DNA of 24,335 bases from Methanocorpusculum sp. (GCA_029986255.1 DALTYD010000012.1:1-24335); one strand, 5' to 3'; shown: positions 7,801-15,311, numbered from the stretch's first letter. The notes: generated from the sequence alone by a model not told the origin. Numbers and translations are program-made.

Positions 7801-8415
7801 ATGGTTGATTCATATGAGAATATGCTAAAATCAGCGTACTCTGGAATGCCTGAGCCATCAGACACCGGGGAGCGCTTTATCATGCCCAAAACAAAGATCT
7901 ATATTGAGGGCAAAACCACTATTTTAGAAAACTTCACTGACATTTCCGATACGCTCAACCGTGACAAGGATCACTTCCTGAAGTTCATCTTAGGTGAACT
8001 CGGAACTGCTGGAAAAATAGATGGTAATCGTGGAATTTTTAATGGAAAATTTGAAGAATCACAATTTGAAACAATTGTAACGACCTATGTAAACGACTAC
8101 GTTATTTGCTCTGAGTGTGGACGCCCAGATACCAAACTTGTCAAAGACGATAGGGTTCAAATGCTTCTTTGTGAAGCATGCGGTTCCAAACGCCCAATAA
8201 AAAAACGCAAAGGGAAAACAGGAATTCAGGGACCAACAATCGAGGAAGGAAAAGAGTTAGAGGTGCAGATTGAGTCCATCAGCAAAAAAGGAGATGGGGT
8301 TGCTCACATTGGCAAATATATTCTATATGTCTCCGGAGCAAAAGCAGGACAAAATGTCAAAGTGAGAATAACAAGAATTTCAGGTGCCGTTGCATTCACG
8401 CAAAAAATTCTCTAA
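7801..8415 (+). CDS. eif2b: Translation initiation factor aIF2 subunit beta with C-terminal TRAM domain
   Basis: Part of the aIF2 heterotrimer that brings initiator Met-tRNA to the small ribosomal subunit. Of 204 residues, about 1-138 are the standard aIF2-beta: an N-terminal helix (MVDSYENMLKSAY), the alpha-beta core (KTTILENFTDISDTLNRDKDH) and a zinc ribbon with CSECG and CEACG. A basic linker (RPIKKRKGK) leads to a TRAM domain at about 145-204 (EGKELEVQIESISKKGDGVA; YVSGAKAGQNVKVRI), a nucleic-acid-binding beta barrel. Typical archaeal aIF2-beta stops after the zinc ribbon at about 135-140 residues. The longer TRAM form is known from methanogens of the Methanomicrobia. No Shine-Dalgarno sequence precedes the ATG, so it is probably leaderless. 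Confidence 0.94.
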   Translation: MVDSYENMLKSAYSGMPEPSDTGERFIMPKTKIYIEGKTTILENFTDISDTLNRDKDHFLKFILGELGTAGKIDGNRGIFNGKFEESQFETIVTTYVNDYVICSECGRPDTKLVKDDRVQMLLCEACGSKRPIKKRKGKTGIQGPTIEEGKELEVQIESISKKGDGVAHIGKYILYVSGAKAGQNVKVRITRISGAVAFTQKIL

Positions 8416-8733
8416 AATAAATATCATTGAATAAAAAATAAATAATTTTTTTCGGAAATAAATATCATGCTCTAGAAATGTAAACATCATTTTTCCAACG
8501 CTACAAAAGAAAACATAGATATAATGACGATGAGTAATCCACGGTTGATCATCTTCGGCTATGGATGGAAAGCATCTCTGCAACTCAGACATAACTACCA
8601 ACAGTAGCAAAAAATCAGAATTTCCAAACTAAACAGATTTATTGCATAACATCACATATCATCCAAAAAAAGTATTATTACCATCGCATCTCATAAACAC
8701 AAGATTAAAAAAGCAAAACAAACATTTACATGT
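8416..8733. other. Spacer between convergent aIF2-beta and rpoL genes
   Basis: 318 bp of AT-rich DNA between two gene ends. A T-rich run just after the aIF2-beta stop (about 8444-8451) could end its transcript. The motif AAATAAATATCAT occurs twice, near 8416 and 8456. A 27-codon plus frame at 8524-8607 (MTMSNPRLIIFGYGWKASLQ...) has no recognised family. I see nothing else. Confidence 0.35.
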
Positions 8734-9006
8734 TTAATTTCTGAGATAGCCAAGTAAATCATCGCATCTTTTTGATAGGCGGCCACAGGCCTCATGAATA
8801 ACTAGAATTGGGTCCTTCTTTGAATCCTCCTTCATCGTAATAAACAATTCCGGATCGGAAAATTGAAATTCAATCACATATTTTGCAACATCTACCTCAG
8901 GATCGGTCAAAATTTCCTCAACCAATGCATTCATAAAGGTGTGACCTTCTCCTTCCAAACTCAGCCGTATCTTGCTTTTTTCAAGCTCGATTATCTTCAG
9001 CTTCAT
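8734..9006 (-). CDS. rpoL: DNA-directed RNA polymerase subunit L (Rpo11)
   Basis: Small assembly subunit that pairs with RpoD (Rpo3) to form the platform on which the archaeal RNA polymerase is built, equivalent to eukaryotic Rpb11 and half of the bacterial alpha dimer. The 90 residues match the family length. The hallmark LEGEGHTFMNALVEEILTDP occupies about 17-36, followed by the strand region VAKYVIEFQFSDPELFI and a C-terminal helix (HEACGRLSKRCDDLLGYL). It lies apart from the rpoD/N/K cluster and reads toward aIF2-beta. Its own upstream region (9007-9060) lacks an obvious Shine-Dalgarno sequence. Confidence 0.93.
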   Translation of the reverse strand: MKLKIIELEKSKIRLSLEGEGHTFMNALVEEILTDPEVDVAKYVIEFQFSDPELFITMKEDSKKDPILVIHEACGRLSKRCDDLLGYLRN

Positions 9007-9271
9007 GCGAATAACCTATTTGACGGGTGAGACTAAATAGCTGACGCCCGTATAGGAACGAATCCAATTAAGGAAAAAAATTATATTATTTCATACCCAA
9101 TATAACAAAGCACTCAATTTAGTGGAGCGATGTATCGAGCATGAACTCGAGAGATGACACTGGATAAATCCCGTGGGAAAAATTGAGCATCGCGAGTGTC
9201 GATTAGTATAAGAAACCATTAAATGGTATCTATGCTGCCTACAAGGATGTAGGAAAGATGCGGAGTTCTCT

Positions 9272-9356
9272 GTAGACGTAGCCAAGCCTGGTATGGCGCA
9301 GGTTTGCTAAACCTGTGTCCCTCTGGGACTCGAGGGTTCAAATCCCTCCGTCTGCG
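9272..9356 (+). tRNA. tRNA-Ser (anticodon GCT)
   Basis: An 85-nt cloverleaf. The acceptor GTAGACG pairs with CGTCTGC (one T-G wobble) and is followed by discriminator G, usual for serine. The anticodon arm is CAGGT/ACCTG with loop TTGCTAA, giving anticodon GCT (reads AGC/AGU). A long variable arm (GTCCC-TCT-GGGAC) confirms a class II tRNA. The T arm is GAGGG-TTCAAAT-CCCTC. No CCA is encoded and no intron is seen. It lies just upstream of the rps13 operon in the same direction. Confidence 0.95.
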
Positions 9357-9363
9357 CTTATTC

Positions 9364-9384
9364 CAGGGATGAATTTCATCTCTG
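9364..9384 (+). terminator. Hairpin between tRNA-Ser and the rps13 promoter
   Basis: CAGGGATGA and TCATCTCTG form a 9-bp stem (one G-T pair) around a 3-nt loop, directly after the tRNA 3' end and ahead of the rps13 TATA box. It may help end or process the tRNA transcript. There is no long T-run. Confidence 0.35.
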
Positions 9385-9414
9385 AAACGTTCAAGAGTAC
9401 GATGCGCTCACTAG

Positions 9415-9421
9415 TATAAAA
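9415..9421 (+). promoter_or_regulatory. TATA box for the rps13 operon
   Basis: TATAAAA is centred about 32 bp upstream of ATG 9450, with GAGAGG at 9436-9441 between them. The spacing predicts a very short leader. This is the best-looking archaeal promoter in the window. Confidence 0.6.
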
Positions 9422-9449
9422 CAGAACTCTCCACTGAGAGGCTACTATC

Positions 9450-9905
9450 ATGGTTGAAGAGTCAGAACTGAAATATTTTGTGCGGATCATTAACACCGAT
9501 CTGGATGGAACCCGGCCGGTACACCTTGCTCTTACCGGAATTAAGGGCATAGGTCTCCACGCCGCACTCGTCATCTCCCGACGAGCAGGAGTAGATACCC
9601 ATGCAACAATGGGCCTCCTCGCAGATGATGATGTCGCACGTCTTGAGGAACAAGTACTTGCATACCCGACTTCAGTCCCGACCTGGATGGTCAACCGCCC
9701 AATAGATGTGTACTCCGGAGTTCCGAAGCACCTCTACGGAAGTGACCTTGCACTCGCCAAAGAAGATGATATCAATCTTATGAAGAAAATACGCTGCTAT
9801 CGCGGCATTCGTCATGAGAACGGTCTGAAAGTACGTGGCCAGTGTACTAAGTCCACAGGACGATTCGGTAAGATTGTTGGCGTTTCCAAAAGGAGAAACG
9901 CATAA
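9450..9905 (+). CDS. rps13: 30S ribosomal protein S13
   Basis: Small-subunit head protein that contacts the P-site tRNA and the bridges to the large subunit. The 151 residues are the normal archaeal length. It opens with SELKYFVRIINTDLDGTRPV, then the helix-two-turns-helix LTGIKGIGLHAALVISRRAG near 28-47, and ends with the basic tail YRGIRHENGLKVRGQCTKST. It is the first gene of the ribosomal protein/RNA polymerase operon, with a TATA box about 30 bp upstream. rps4 follows after 17 bp. Confidence 0.97.
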   Translation: MVEESELKYFVRIINTDLDGTRPVHLALTGIKGIGLHAALVISRRAGVDTHATMGLLADDDVARLEEQVLAYPTSVPTWMVNRPIDVYSGVPKHLYGSDLALAKEDDINLMKKIRCYRGIRHENGLKVRGQCTKSTGRFGKIVGVSKRRNA

Positions 9906-9922
9906 AAATAAGGTGATATAGA

Positions 9923-10471
9923 ATGGGATATCCTGGTAAGAATAAAAAACAGTACTCCTCTCCGAAACGTCGCTTTGAAAAATCACGTATCGAGAGCGAG
10001 CGTGTACTCGCTATCACCTATGGCCTTCGTAACAAACGGGAAATCTGGAGAGCAAACGACGTCCTTCGCAAACACCGCGGAGGTGCCCGGGAGATCCTCG
10101 CCATGATATCTGCCATTGGTGAGACTCCGAAAACTATTTCACGACGCGACGAACTGATCAATACCCTCCAACGTTATGGTATGATCGGGCAAAACGCTGC
10201 AATGGATGATATTCTCTCATTAAAAATTGAAGACATTCTCGAGCGCCGTCTTCAGACTATCGTCTATCGCAAGGGACTTGCACGAAGTCCAAAGCAAGCG
10301 CGTCAATTTATCACACATGGTCACATTGCGATAAATGGACAGCGCGTTTCAATTCCAAGTTACATGGTATCAGTTGCAGAAGAATCTGGTATTATATACT
10401 ATGCAACATCCAGCCTGACTGATGATTCAAACGGTGAACGCCAGCGTATTATGAACGTGAGGGCGAAATAA
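9923..10471 (+). CDS. rps4: 30S ribosomal protein S4
   Basis: Primary 16S rRNA-binding protein that starts assembly of the small-subunit body. The 182 residues have the archaeal N-terminus (MGYPGKNKKQYSSPKRRFEK) and a C-terminal S4 RNA-binding domain at about 105-155, with RKGLARSPKQARQFITHGHI and AINGQRVSIPSYMV. The ATG has a strong AGGTGAT ribosome binding site about 7 bp upstream, complementary to the 16S 3' end. rps11 begins 2 bp after its stop, so the two are probably translationally coupled. Confidence 0.97.
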   Translation: MGYPGKNKKQYSSPKRRFEKSRIESERVLAITYGLRNKREIWRANDVLRKHRGGAREILAMISAIGETPKTISRRDELINTLQRYGMIGQNAAMDDILSLKIEDILERRLQTIVYRKGLARSPKQARQFITHGHIAINGQRVSIPSYMVSVAEESGIIYYATSSLTDDSNGERQRIMNVRAK

Positions 10472-10473
10472 TT

Positions 10474-10869
10474 ATGACAGACACACGTGAAAAATGGGGT
10501 ATTGCTCACATTTTTGCCTCATTTAACAACACGATTATCACTGTAACCGATCTATCAGGTGCAGAAACCATTTGCAAAAGCAGTGGGGGAATGGTTGTCA
10601 AACAGGCACGTAATGAATCATCCCCATATGCAGCAATGCAAATGGCTATTAATATCGCTCAGTCTGCAAAAGAAAAGGGAATCACAGGACTGCACATCCG
10701 TGTCCGTGCGCCAGGGAATGGAAAACAGCGCTCACCTGGACCAGGAGCTCAAGCCGCAATTCGTGCGCTTTCTCGTGCAGGCATGCGCATCGGTAGAATC
10801 GAAGATGTGACTCCAGTGCCTCATGACTGCATTCGACCCGCAGGTGGTAAAAGAGGTAGGAGAGTCTGA
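10474..10869 (+). CDS. rps11: 30S ribosomal protein S11
   Basis: Platform protein of the small subunit near the E site. The 131 residues include EKWGIAHIFASFNNTIITVT at about 6-25, the conserved GMVVKQARNESSPYAAMQMA, the glycine-rich RVRAPGNGKQRSPGPGAQAA and the terminal VPHDCIRPAGGKRGRRV. It begins 2 bp after rps4, and its stop codon is immediately followed by the rpoD ATG. The S13-S4-S11-RpoD order is conserved across archaea, and bacteria have a similar order ending in rpoA. Confidence 0.97.
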   Translation: MTDTREKWGIAHIFASFNNTIITVTDLSGAETICKSSGGMVVKQARNESSPYAAMQMAINIAQSAKEKGITGLHIRVRAPGNGKQRSPGPGAQAAIRALSRAGMRIGRIEDVTPVPHDCIRPAGGKRGRRV

Positions 10870-11709
10870 ATGGATCTTGTATTCAGCAGACTCGATGATT
10901 CTGTTGCACGATTCACTATCAGTGGAGCGACTCCGGCATTTGCAAACACCCTTAGACGCACTATGATAGGAGAGGTTCCAACCCTATCCATCGAAGACGT
11001 TCGTATCTATGACAACACCAGTGTTCTCTTTGATGAGATACTTGCACACAGAATCGGCCTTGTCCCGATCAAAACCGACTTGTCGCAGTTTGTTCCCCGA
11101 AGTAAATGTACTTGCGGTGGTGACGGCTGTCCACAGTGCACAGTAACCTTTACCCTCAGTGCTGAGGGACCAGGCATGATCACATCTAATGATCTGGTAT
11201 CCATAGATCCACGTATCGGTCCAGTACACAACAATATCCCAATTGTAAAGCTATGGGAAGGACAGAAAGTTATTCTAGAAGCAATTGCCGAACTTAACAC
11301 AGGTCTTGAACATGCCAAATGGCAACCAACGCTCGCCTGTGGTTACAAAGAGTTCCCCATAATTACTATTCACAATAACTGCGACGGATGTGGAAAATGT
11401 GTTGCGGAATGTCATCGCAATGTTCTTGAAATATCCGACAACATTGTCCACATTCGCGTAGTAAACGGGGAAAGCAAAGAAAAAGATTGTTCCATGTGTC
11501 GTCTTTGTGAGACCGCATGTATGAACACTGGAATCGGCGAAAGTCCTGCGATCACCATTAGTGCCGACAGCACAAAATTTGTCTTCGTTGTCGAAAGCGA
11601 TGGATCTCTGCCAGCAAAAGAGATCATCGAAAGAGCACTTCTGCATATCAAGTCTCGATCCATAGATCTGACAGAGGCATTACAGGACATATCCACGGAG
11701 GTACTGTAA
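10870..11709 (+). CDS. rpoD: DNA-directed RNA polymerase subunit D (Rpo3) with two 4Fe-4S motifs
   Basis: Platform subunit that pairs with RpoL and holds RpoN and RpoP, equivalent to eukaryotic Rpb3. Of 279 residues, about 1-160 hold the alpha-like dimerisation fold (ISGATPAFANTLRRTMIGEV; HRIGLVPIKTD) with an inserted Cys cluster CTCGGDGCPQC (80, 82, 87, 90). A ferredoxin-like insert then carries two complete C-x2-C-x2-C-x3-C motifs: Cys171/174/177/181 and Cys207/210/213/217. The dimerisation fold resumes at about 228-279. Many archaeal RpoD proteins have lost one or both clusters; keeping all eight cysteines matches the Methanosarcina-type protein with two clusters. It abuts rps11 and rpl18e with no gap. 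An AGGAGAG lies 8 bp upstream. Confidence 0.96.
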   Translation: MDLVFSRLDDSVARFTISGATPAFANTLRRTMIGEVPTLSIEDVRIYDNTSVLFDEILAHRIGLVPIKTDLSQFVPRSKCTCGGDGCPQCTVTFTLSAEGPGMITSNDLVSIDPRIGPVHNNIPIVKLWEGQKVILEAIAELNTGLEHAKWQPTLACGYKEFPIITIHNNCDGCGKCVAECHRNVLEISDNIVHIRVVNGESKEKDCSMCRLCETACMNTGIGESPAITISADSTKFVFVVESDGSLPAKEIIERALLHIKSRSIDLTEALQDISTEVL

Positions 11710-12063
11710 ATGAACAAGACAAATCCCCGCCTCGAATCTTTAATCAGGATGCTTAAACAAGCATCTCGAGATAATGAGGCTGATATATGGCGAGAGATTG
11801 CCAGACGCCTGAATACGTCCAGCAAGAACTACGCCGAGGTTAATATTGGAAAGATTAGTCGCTACGCGAAAGAGAATGAAATCATCCTAGTTCCAGGAAA
11901 AGTCCTTGCTGCAGGTACGATTGACGTACCAGTTAAGGTCGCTGCACTCAACTTCTCTGATGCCGCACGTGAAAAAATCATGGAAGCAAGTGGTACCTGT
12001 ATGACAATCGAAGAACTTGTCACTGCAAACCCAAAAGGAAATCATATCCGGATCCTGAGGTGA
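11710..12063 (+). CDS. rpl18e: 50S ribosomal protein L18e
   Basis: Archaeal/eukaryotic large-subunit protein with the L15/L18e fold. The 117 residues begin MNKTNPRLESLIRMLKQASR and include WREIARRLNTSSKNYAEVNI and the core VLAAGTIDVPVKVAALNFSD. Its ATG directly follows the rpoD stop, and a GGAGGT ribosome binding site lies in the last codons of rpoD. rpl13 begins 7 bp downstream. Confidence 0.96.
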   Translation: MNKTNPRLESLIRMLKQASRDNEADIWREIARRLNTSSKNYAEVNIGKISRYAKENEIILVPGKVLAAGTIDVPVKVAALNFSDAAREKIMEASGTCMTIEELVTANPKGNHIRILR

Positions 12064-12070
12064 ACAAGAA

Positions 12071-12493
12071 ATGGTAACAGTTATTGATGGAAAAAACCTT
12101 TTACTTGGAAGAATGTGCAGCCTTGTTTCTAAACGTATCCTTTCTGGTGAAGAAATCGCTATTATCAACTCTGAAAAGGTCATTGTCTCCGGTTCTCGAG
12201 CAAAAGTTATAGAGGAATATTATCAAAAGCGTATGCGCGGTTCGGTTGAAGGGGGGCCATTCTATCCAAGACGCCCAGATCAGATTGTCAAACGCACTGT
12301 GCGTGGTATGATACCTTATAAGACCAAAACAGGAGCAGCTGCATTTCGCCGAGTCAAGACATATGTAGGAATTCCATATGAGCTTAAGGACAAAGAAACT
12401 GAAGTTCTTGAGACTGCACATCGTGATAGATTAAGTAGTGCACGCTACATCACCATTGGTGCAATTAGCACCAATCTTGGAGCAAAATACTAA
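12071..12493 (+). CDS. rpl13: 50S ribosomal protein L13
   Basis: Large-subunit assembly protein. The 140 residues are standard for archaea, with VIDGKNLLLGRMCSLVSKRI at the N-terminus, the SEKVIVSGSRAKVIEEYYQK region, and RRPDQIVKRTVRGMIPYKT in the middle, the family's best-conserved stretch. An AGGTGA ribosome binding site lies 6-7 bp before the ATG, overlapping the end of rpl18e. Confidence 0.96.
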   Translation: MVTVIDGKNLLLGRMCSLVSKRILSGEEIAIINSEKVIVSGSRAKVIEEYYQKRMRGSVEGGPFYPRRPDQIVKRTVRGMIPYKTKTGAAAFRRVKTYVGIPYELKDKETEVLETAHRDRLSSARYITIGAISTNLGAKY

Positions 12494-12507
12494 TAGGTGT
12501 GAAAAAG

Positions 12508-12906
12508 ATGAAAATCATTAACACCAGTGGTAAAAGAAAGACAGCAATCGCACGCGCAACGCTTCGAAAAGGTAAAGGGAGAGTTCGTATCAATTCAGTT
12601 CCTCTCGAGATATACGGGAGTAAAATCATTCGCATGAAGATCTCCGAGGCAATTGCTCTAGCACCAGGAATAATCGACAACATTGACGTTGACATGGACG
12701 TCTCCGGCGGGGGAGTTATGGGACAAGCAGAAGCTGTTCGCACAGCACTCGGGCGTGGAATCCTAAACTGGACCAATGATCCACAGATTAAAGAGATTTA
12801 TCTCAGCTATGATCGTACACTATTGGTCAACGATTTCCGCAAAAAAGAAGCAAAGAAGCCACATGGACGTGGTGCGCGAGCAAAATTCCAGAAATCCTAC
12901 CGTTAA
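12508..12906 (+). CDS. rps9: 30S ribosomal protein S9
   Basis: Small-subunit head protein whose basic C-terminal tail reaches the P-site tRNA. With start ATG 12508 it has 132 residues. The sequence opens INTSGKRKTAIARATLRKGK and ends KKPHGRGARAKFQKSYR, the S9 tail ending in Arg. A GTG at 12499 is in frame, but the AGGTG ribosome binding site (12495-12499) overlaps it and sits 8 bp before the ATG, so the ATG is preferred. It follows rpl13 closely, and rpoN lies 90 bp downstream after a hairpin. Confidence 0.95.
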   Translation: MKIINTSGKRKTAIARATLRKGKGRVRINSVPLEIYGSKIIRMKISEAIALAPGIIDNIDVDMDVSGGGVMGQAEAVRTALGRGILNWTNDPQIKEIYLSYDRTLLVNDFRKKEAKKPHGRGARAKFQKSYR

Positions 12907-12934
12907 TATCACATTTAGAACATCTGTTAGGTAG

Positions 12935-12957
12935 AGGAGGAAATCTTTGAGCCTCCT
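12935..12957 (+). terminator. Hairpin between rps9 and rpoN
   Basis: AGGAGG (12935-12940) can pair with CCTCCT (12952-12957) around an 11-nt loop. The 5' arm is itself a perfect Shine-Dalgarno sequence with no start codon after it. It could be a partial terminator, a processing site or an attenuator in the operon, since rpoN begins only 40 bp later. Confidence 0.35.
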
Positions 12958-12996
12958 TTGCAAAACAAAATATTAATAAAACAAAAAGGATAAACA

Positions 12997-13185
12997 ATGA
13001 TACCAGTTCGATGTTTCACCTGTGGAAAGGTGATTTCCACGGTATGGGAAGAATATCAACAGCGTAAAGCAGCAGGTGAAGATCCTAAAGAGATTCTTGA
13101 TTCACTCGGAATTGAGCGATATTGCTGTAGACGTATGCTTCTTTCGCACAAAGAGACTGTTGATGAACTGTACCCCTATACATGA
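12997..13185 (+). CDS. rpoN: DNA-directed RNA polymerase subunit N (Rpo10)
   Basis: Small zinc-binding subunit that docks on the RpoD-RpoL platform, equivalent to Rpb10. The 62 residues carry the zinc ligands in MIPVRCFTCGKVI (Cys-x2-Cys near 6-9) and RYCCRRML (adjacent Cys pair near 43-44). The family tail, usually HVDLID-like, is present as HKETVDELYPY. An AAAGGATAA precedes the ATG. It is separated from rpoK by tRNA-Pro. Confidence 0.95.
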   Translation: MIPVRCFTCGKVISTVWEEYQQRKAAGEDPKEILDSLGIERYCCRRMLLSHKETVDELYPYT

Positions 13186-13199
13186 TGCATGAATGATGC

Positions 13200-13274
13200 G
13201 GGGTCGTAGGGTAGCTTGGACCATCCTATTACGTTCGGGACGTAGTGACCTGAGTTCGAATCTCAGTGACCCCA
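13200..13274 (+). tRNA. tRNA-Pro (anticodon CGG)
   Basis: A 75-nt cloverleaf. The acceptor GGGGTCG pairs with TGACCCC (one G-T) and is followed by discriminator A. The D stem is GGGT/ATCC. The anticodon arm is TTACG/CGTAG with loop TTCGGGA, giving anticodon CGG (reads CCG). The T arm is CTGAG-TTCGAAT-CTCAG. No CCA is encoded. It is followed at once by six T residues (13275-13280). It lies 14 bp after rpoN and 37 bp before rpoK on the same strand, so it is probably cut out of the operon transcript or ended at the T-run. Confidence 0.95.
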
Positions 13275-13311
13275 TTTTTTCATTCTTTATCTTTTACGGA
13301 TGTGATTACCA

Positions 13312-13500
13312 ATGATATACACTCGTTATGAACGGGCAAGGATCATCGGTGCACGGGCTTTACAGATTTCAATGGGTGCTCCAATTCTTGTCAAAACCAC
13401 AAAAATCGATCCACTTGAGATTGCCCTTATGGAGTTTGATGAGAACAAGATCCCAATCACTGTTAGACGCCCCGATGGTTCAAAAATAGAGGTACTGTGA
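13312..13500 (+). CDS. rpoK: DNA-directed RNA polymerase subunit K (Rpo6)
   Basis: Small subunit that clamps the largest subunit, equivalent to Rpb6 and bacterial omega. The 62 residues contain the core YTRYERARIIGARALQISMG at about 3-22 and the family ending IDPLEIALMEFDENKIPITV. Archaeal RpoK is usually 55-65 residues, so this is complete. A GTGATTA-like ribosome binding site lies just upstream. The enolase ATG begins 1 bp after its stop. Confidence 0.95.
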   Translation: MIYTRYERARIIGARALQISMGAPILVKTTKIDPLEIALMEFDENKIPITVRRPDGSKIEVL

Positions 13501-13501
13501 C

Positions 13502-14701
13502 ATGACCACCATTAAAGGAATTACTCTTCGGAGAATTCTTGATAGTCGAGGTAATGAAACCATTGAAGCAGAAATCTTAACAAAAAGTGGGGGATATGGA
13601 CGTGCATGTGCACCTAGTGGAGCATCGACAGGTTCATATGAAGCAAAAGTGCGACCCTGCATAGAAGCAATTTCGGATGCTCAAACTCGGCTGATTCCAG
13701 AACTAATTGATCTAGACTCACGAGATCAGCGTACTTTTGATGAGACACTACACAGGGTAGATACAACTAATGACCTTTCCAGCATTGGCTCAAATATTGC
13801 TGTAGCACTGTCACTTGCAAATGCAAAAGCTGCTGCAGCCACCATGAACATGGAACTCTTTCAATACCTAGGGGGAGCATTTGTGGATAAAACACCACTT
13901 CCACTTGGCAATGTTATTGGGGGAGGGGCTCATGCCATAGACGCTACGGACATCCAGGAATTTTTAATTGTACCTATTGGTGCATCAAATGCCTCAGAAG
14001 CAATTTTCACTAACATCCAAGTCTACAAGACAATCAAGGAAATTCTCGTCTCGCGCGGAAAATGCTGTGGGATGGGTGATGAAGGAGCTTGGGCGCCACA
14101 CATCAGAGACACTGAAGCATTCGAAATCATTGCGGAAGCAGCGAATAATGTGCAGGATGAAACTGGGATCGACATCCGAATGGGAATTGACGTCGCATCT
14201 TCAGAAATGTGGAATGAAAAACTTGAACGATATGTGTATAAGGACACAAAACTCACTACAGAGGAGCAGATCTCATACATTGCCGAACTGGTGGAACAAT
14301 ACAATCTTATCTACGTAGAGGATCCAATTCAAGAAGAAGATTTCAAAGGATTCGCACAGATGACTGAGGAGGTCTATGGGCGCGACACGCTTATTTGCGG
14401 AGATGATCTCTTCGTTACCAATGCAAAGCGCTTAGAGGAGGGAATGGCTCTTGAAGCAGGAAATTGTGTCTTAATTAAGCCTAACCAGATTGGAACCCTG
14501 ACTGAAACGTTTGAGACGATCCGACTTGCCCACGAATATGACTACGAGACCGTCATGAGCCATCGGTCCGGTGAAACAACCGATTCCACGATCGCACATC
14601 TCGGGACCGCATTCAACTGCTGTTTCCTCAAGTGTGGGGTTGTTGGCGGTGAACGTATTGCTAAATTAAATGAGCTAATAAGAATTGAGGAGCATTTTTA
14701 A
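13502..14701 (+). CDS. eno: Enolase
   Basis: Interconverts 2-phosphoglycerate and phosphoenolpyruvate. Complete at 399 residues, a little shorter than bacterial enolase. Active-site elements are all present: SGASTGSYEA loop near 38-47, GGGAHAIDATDIQEF (His and substrate-binding region), GDEGAWAP (general acid/base partner Glu), metal ligands in GIDVASSE, VEDPIQEED and CGDDLFVTN, catalytic Lys in LIKPNQIGTLTET, and SHRSGETTD. It lies in the usual archaeal position between rpoK and rps2. With ppsA and pgk it gives three gluconeogenic enzymes in this window. The last codons carry the ribosome binding site for rps2. Confidence 0.97.
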   Translation: MTTIKGITLRRILDSRGNETIEAEILTKSGGYGRACAPSGASTGSYEAKVRPCIEAISDAQTRLIPELIDLDSRDQRTFDETLHRVDTTNDLSSIGSNIAVALSLANAKAAAATMNMELFQYLGGAFVDKTPLPLGNVIGGGAHAIDATDIQEFLIVPIGASNASEAIFTNIQVYKTIKEILVSRGKCCGMGDEGAWAPHIRDTEAFEIIAEAANNVQDETGIDIRMGIDVASSEMWNEKLERYVYKDTKLTTEEQISYIAELVEQYNLIYVEDPIQEEDFKGFAQMTEEVYGRDTLICGDDLFVTNAKRLEEGMALEAGNCVLIKPNQIGTLTETFETIRLAHEYDYETVMSHRSGETTDSTIAHLGTAFNCCFLKCGVVGGERIAKLNELIRIEEHF

Positions 14702-14702
14702 A

Positions 14703-15311
14703 ATGACTGACAACGAACTTGGAATTGAACTGACCGAACCATTAGTATCCGTGGAGGAATATCTAGCAACTGGAGTTCACATTGGTACTCAGCAAAAGGA
14801 CGACGACATGAAGGAATTCATATACCGTGTCCGTTCCGATGGCCTGTATATCATTGATATCAGAAAAACTGACGAGCGCATCAAGCAGGTTGCAAAGTTC
14901 CTCGCACAATACGAGGCACCGAAGATCTTCGTGGTCACATCCCGTCAATACGGTCAGTATCCAGCACAAAAATTTGCTGACACCATCGGTGCGATCTCCC
15001 ATGTTGGTCGATTTATTCCAGGCATGCTCACTAACCCAGTACTACCAAAGTATGTCGAACCGTCGGTTGTTGTGGTCACCGATCCTATTGGAGATGCACA
15101 GGTAATCACAGAGGCCGTCCAATGTGGTATTCCAGTCATTGCCCTCTGCGATATTAATAATCAGACCAACAACGTTGATCTTGTAATCCCAACAAACAAC
15201 AAGGGTCGTAAGGCGCTTTCTATGGTGTACTTCCTACTGACCCGAGAAGTTCTAAAGAAAAAGGGCATTGTGTCCTCCCTAACGTTTGAAGATTTTGAAT
15301 CTGAGTTTTAA
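14703..15311 (+). CDS. rps2: 30S ribosomal protein S2
   Basis: Small-subunit body/head junction protein. With start ATG 14703 it has 202 residues, normal for archaea. Motifs: EYLATGVHIGTQQKDDDM near 19-36, YIIDIRKTDERIKQVAKFL, the SRQYGQYPAQKFAD region, TNPVLPKYVEPSVVVVTDP, and CDINNQTNNVDLVIPTNNKG near the C-terminus. An in-frame TTG 18 bp upstream lies within enolase; GAGGAG at 14687-14692 fits the ATG at 10 bp. It is the last gene of the operon before a long gap that holds a broken MEMO-family gene. Confidence 0.97.
   Translation: MTDNELGIELTEPLVSVEEYLATGVHIGTQQKDDDMKEFIYRVRSDGLYIIDIRKTDERIKQVAKFLAQYEAPKIFVVTSRQYGQYPAQKFADTIGAISHVGRFIPGMLTNPVLPKYVEPSVVVVTDPIGDAQVITEAVQCGIPVIALCDINNQTNNVDLVIPTNNKGRKALSMVYFLLTREVLKKKGIVSSLTFEDFESEF

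Noticed and set aside
9122..9205. Possible C/D box or other small RNA upstream of tRNA-Ser
   Set aside because: GCGATG and CATCGC can pair around about 60 nt and a GATGA-like box occurs, but proper C/D/C'/D' boxes with correct spacing are not present.
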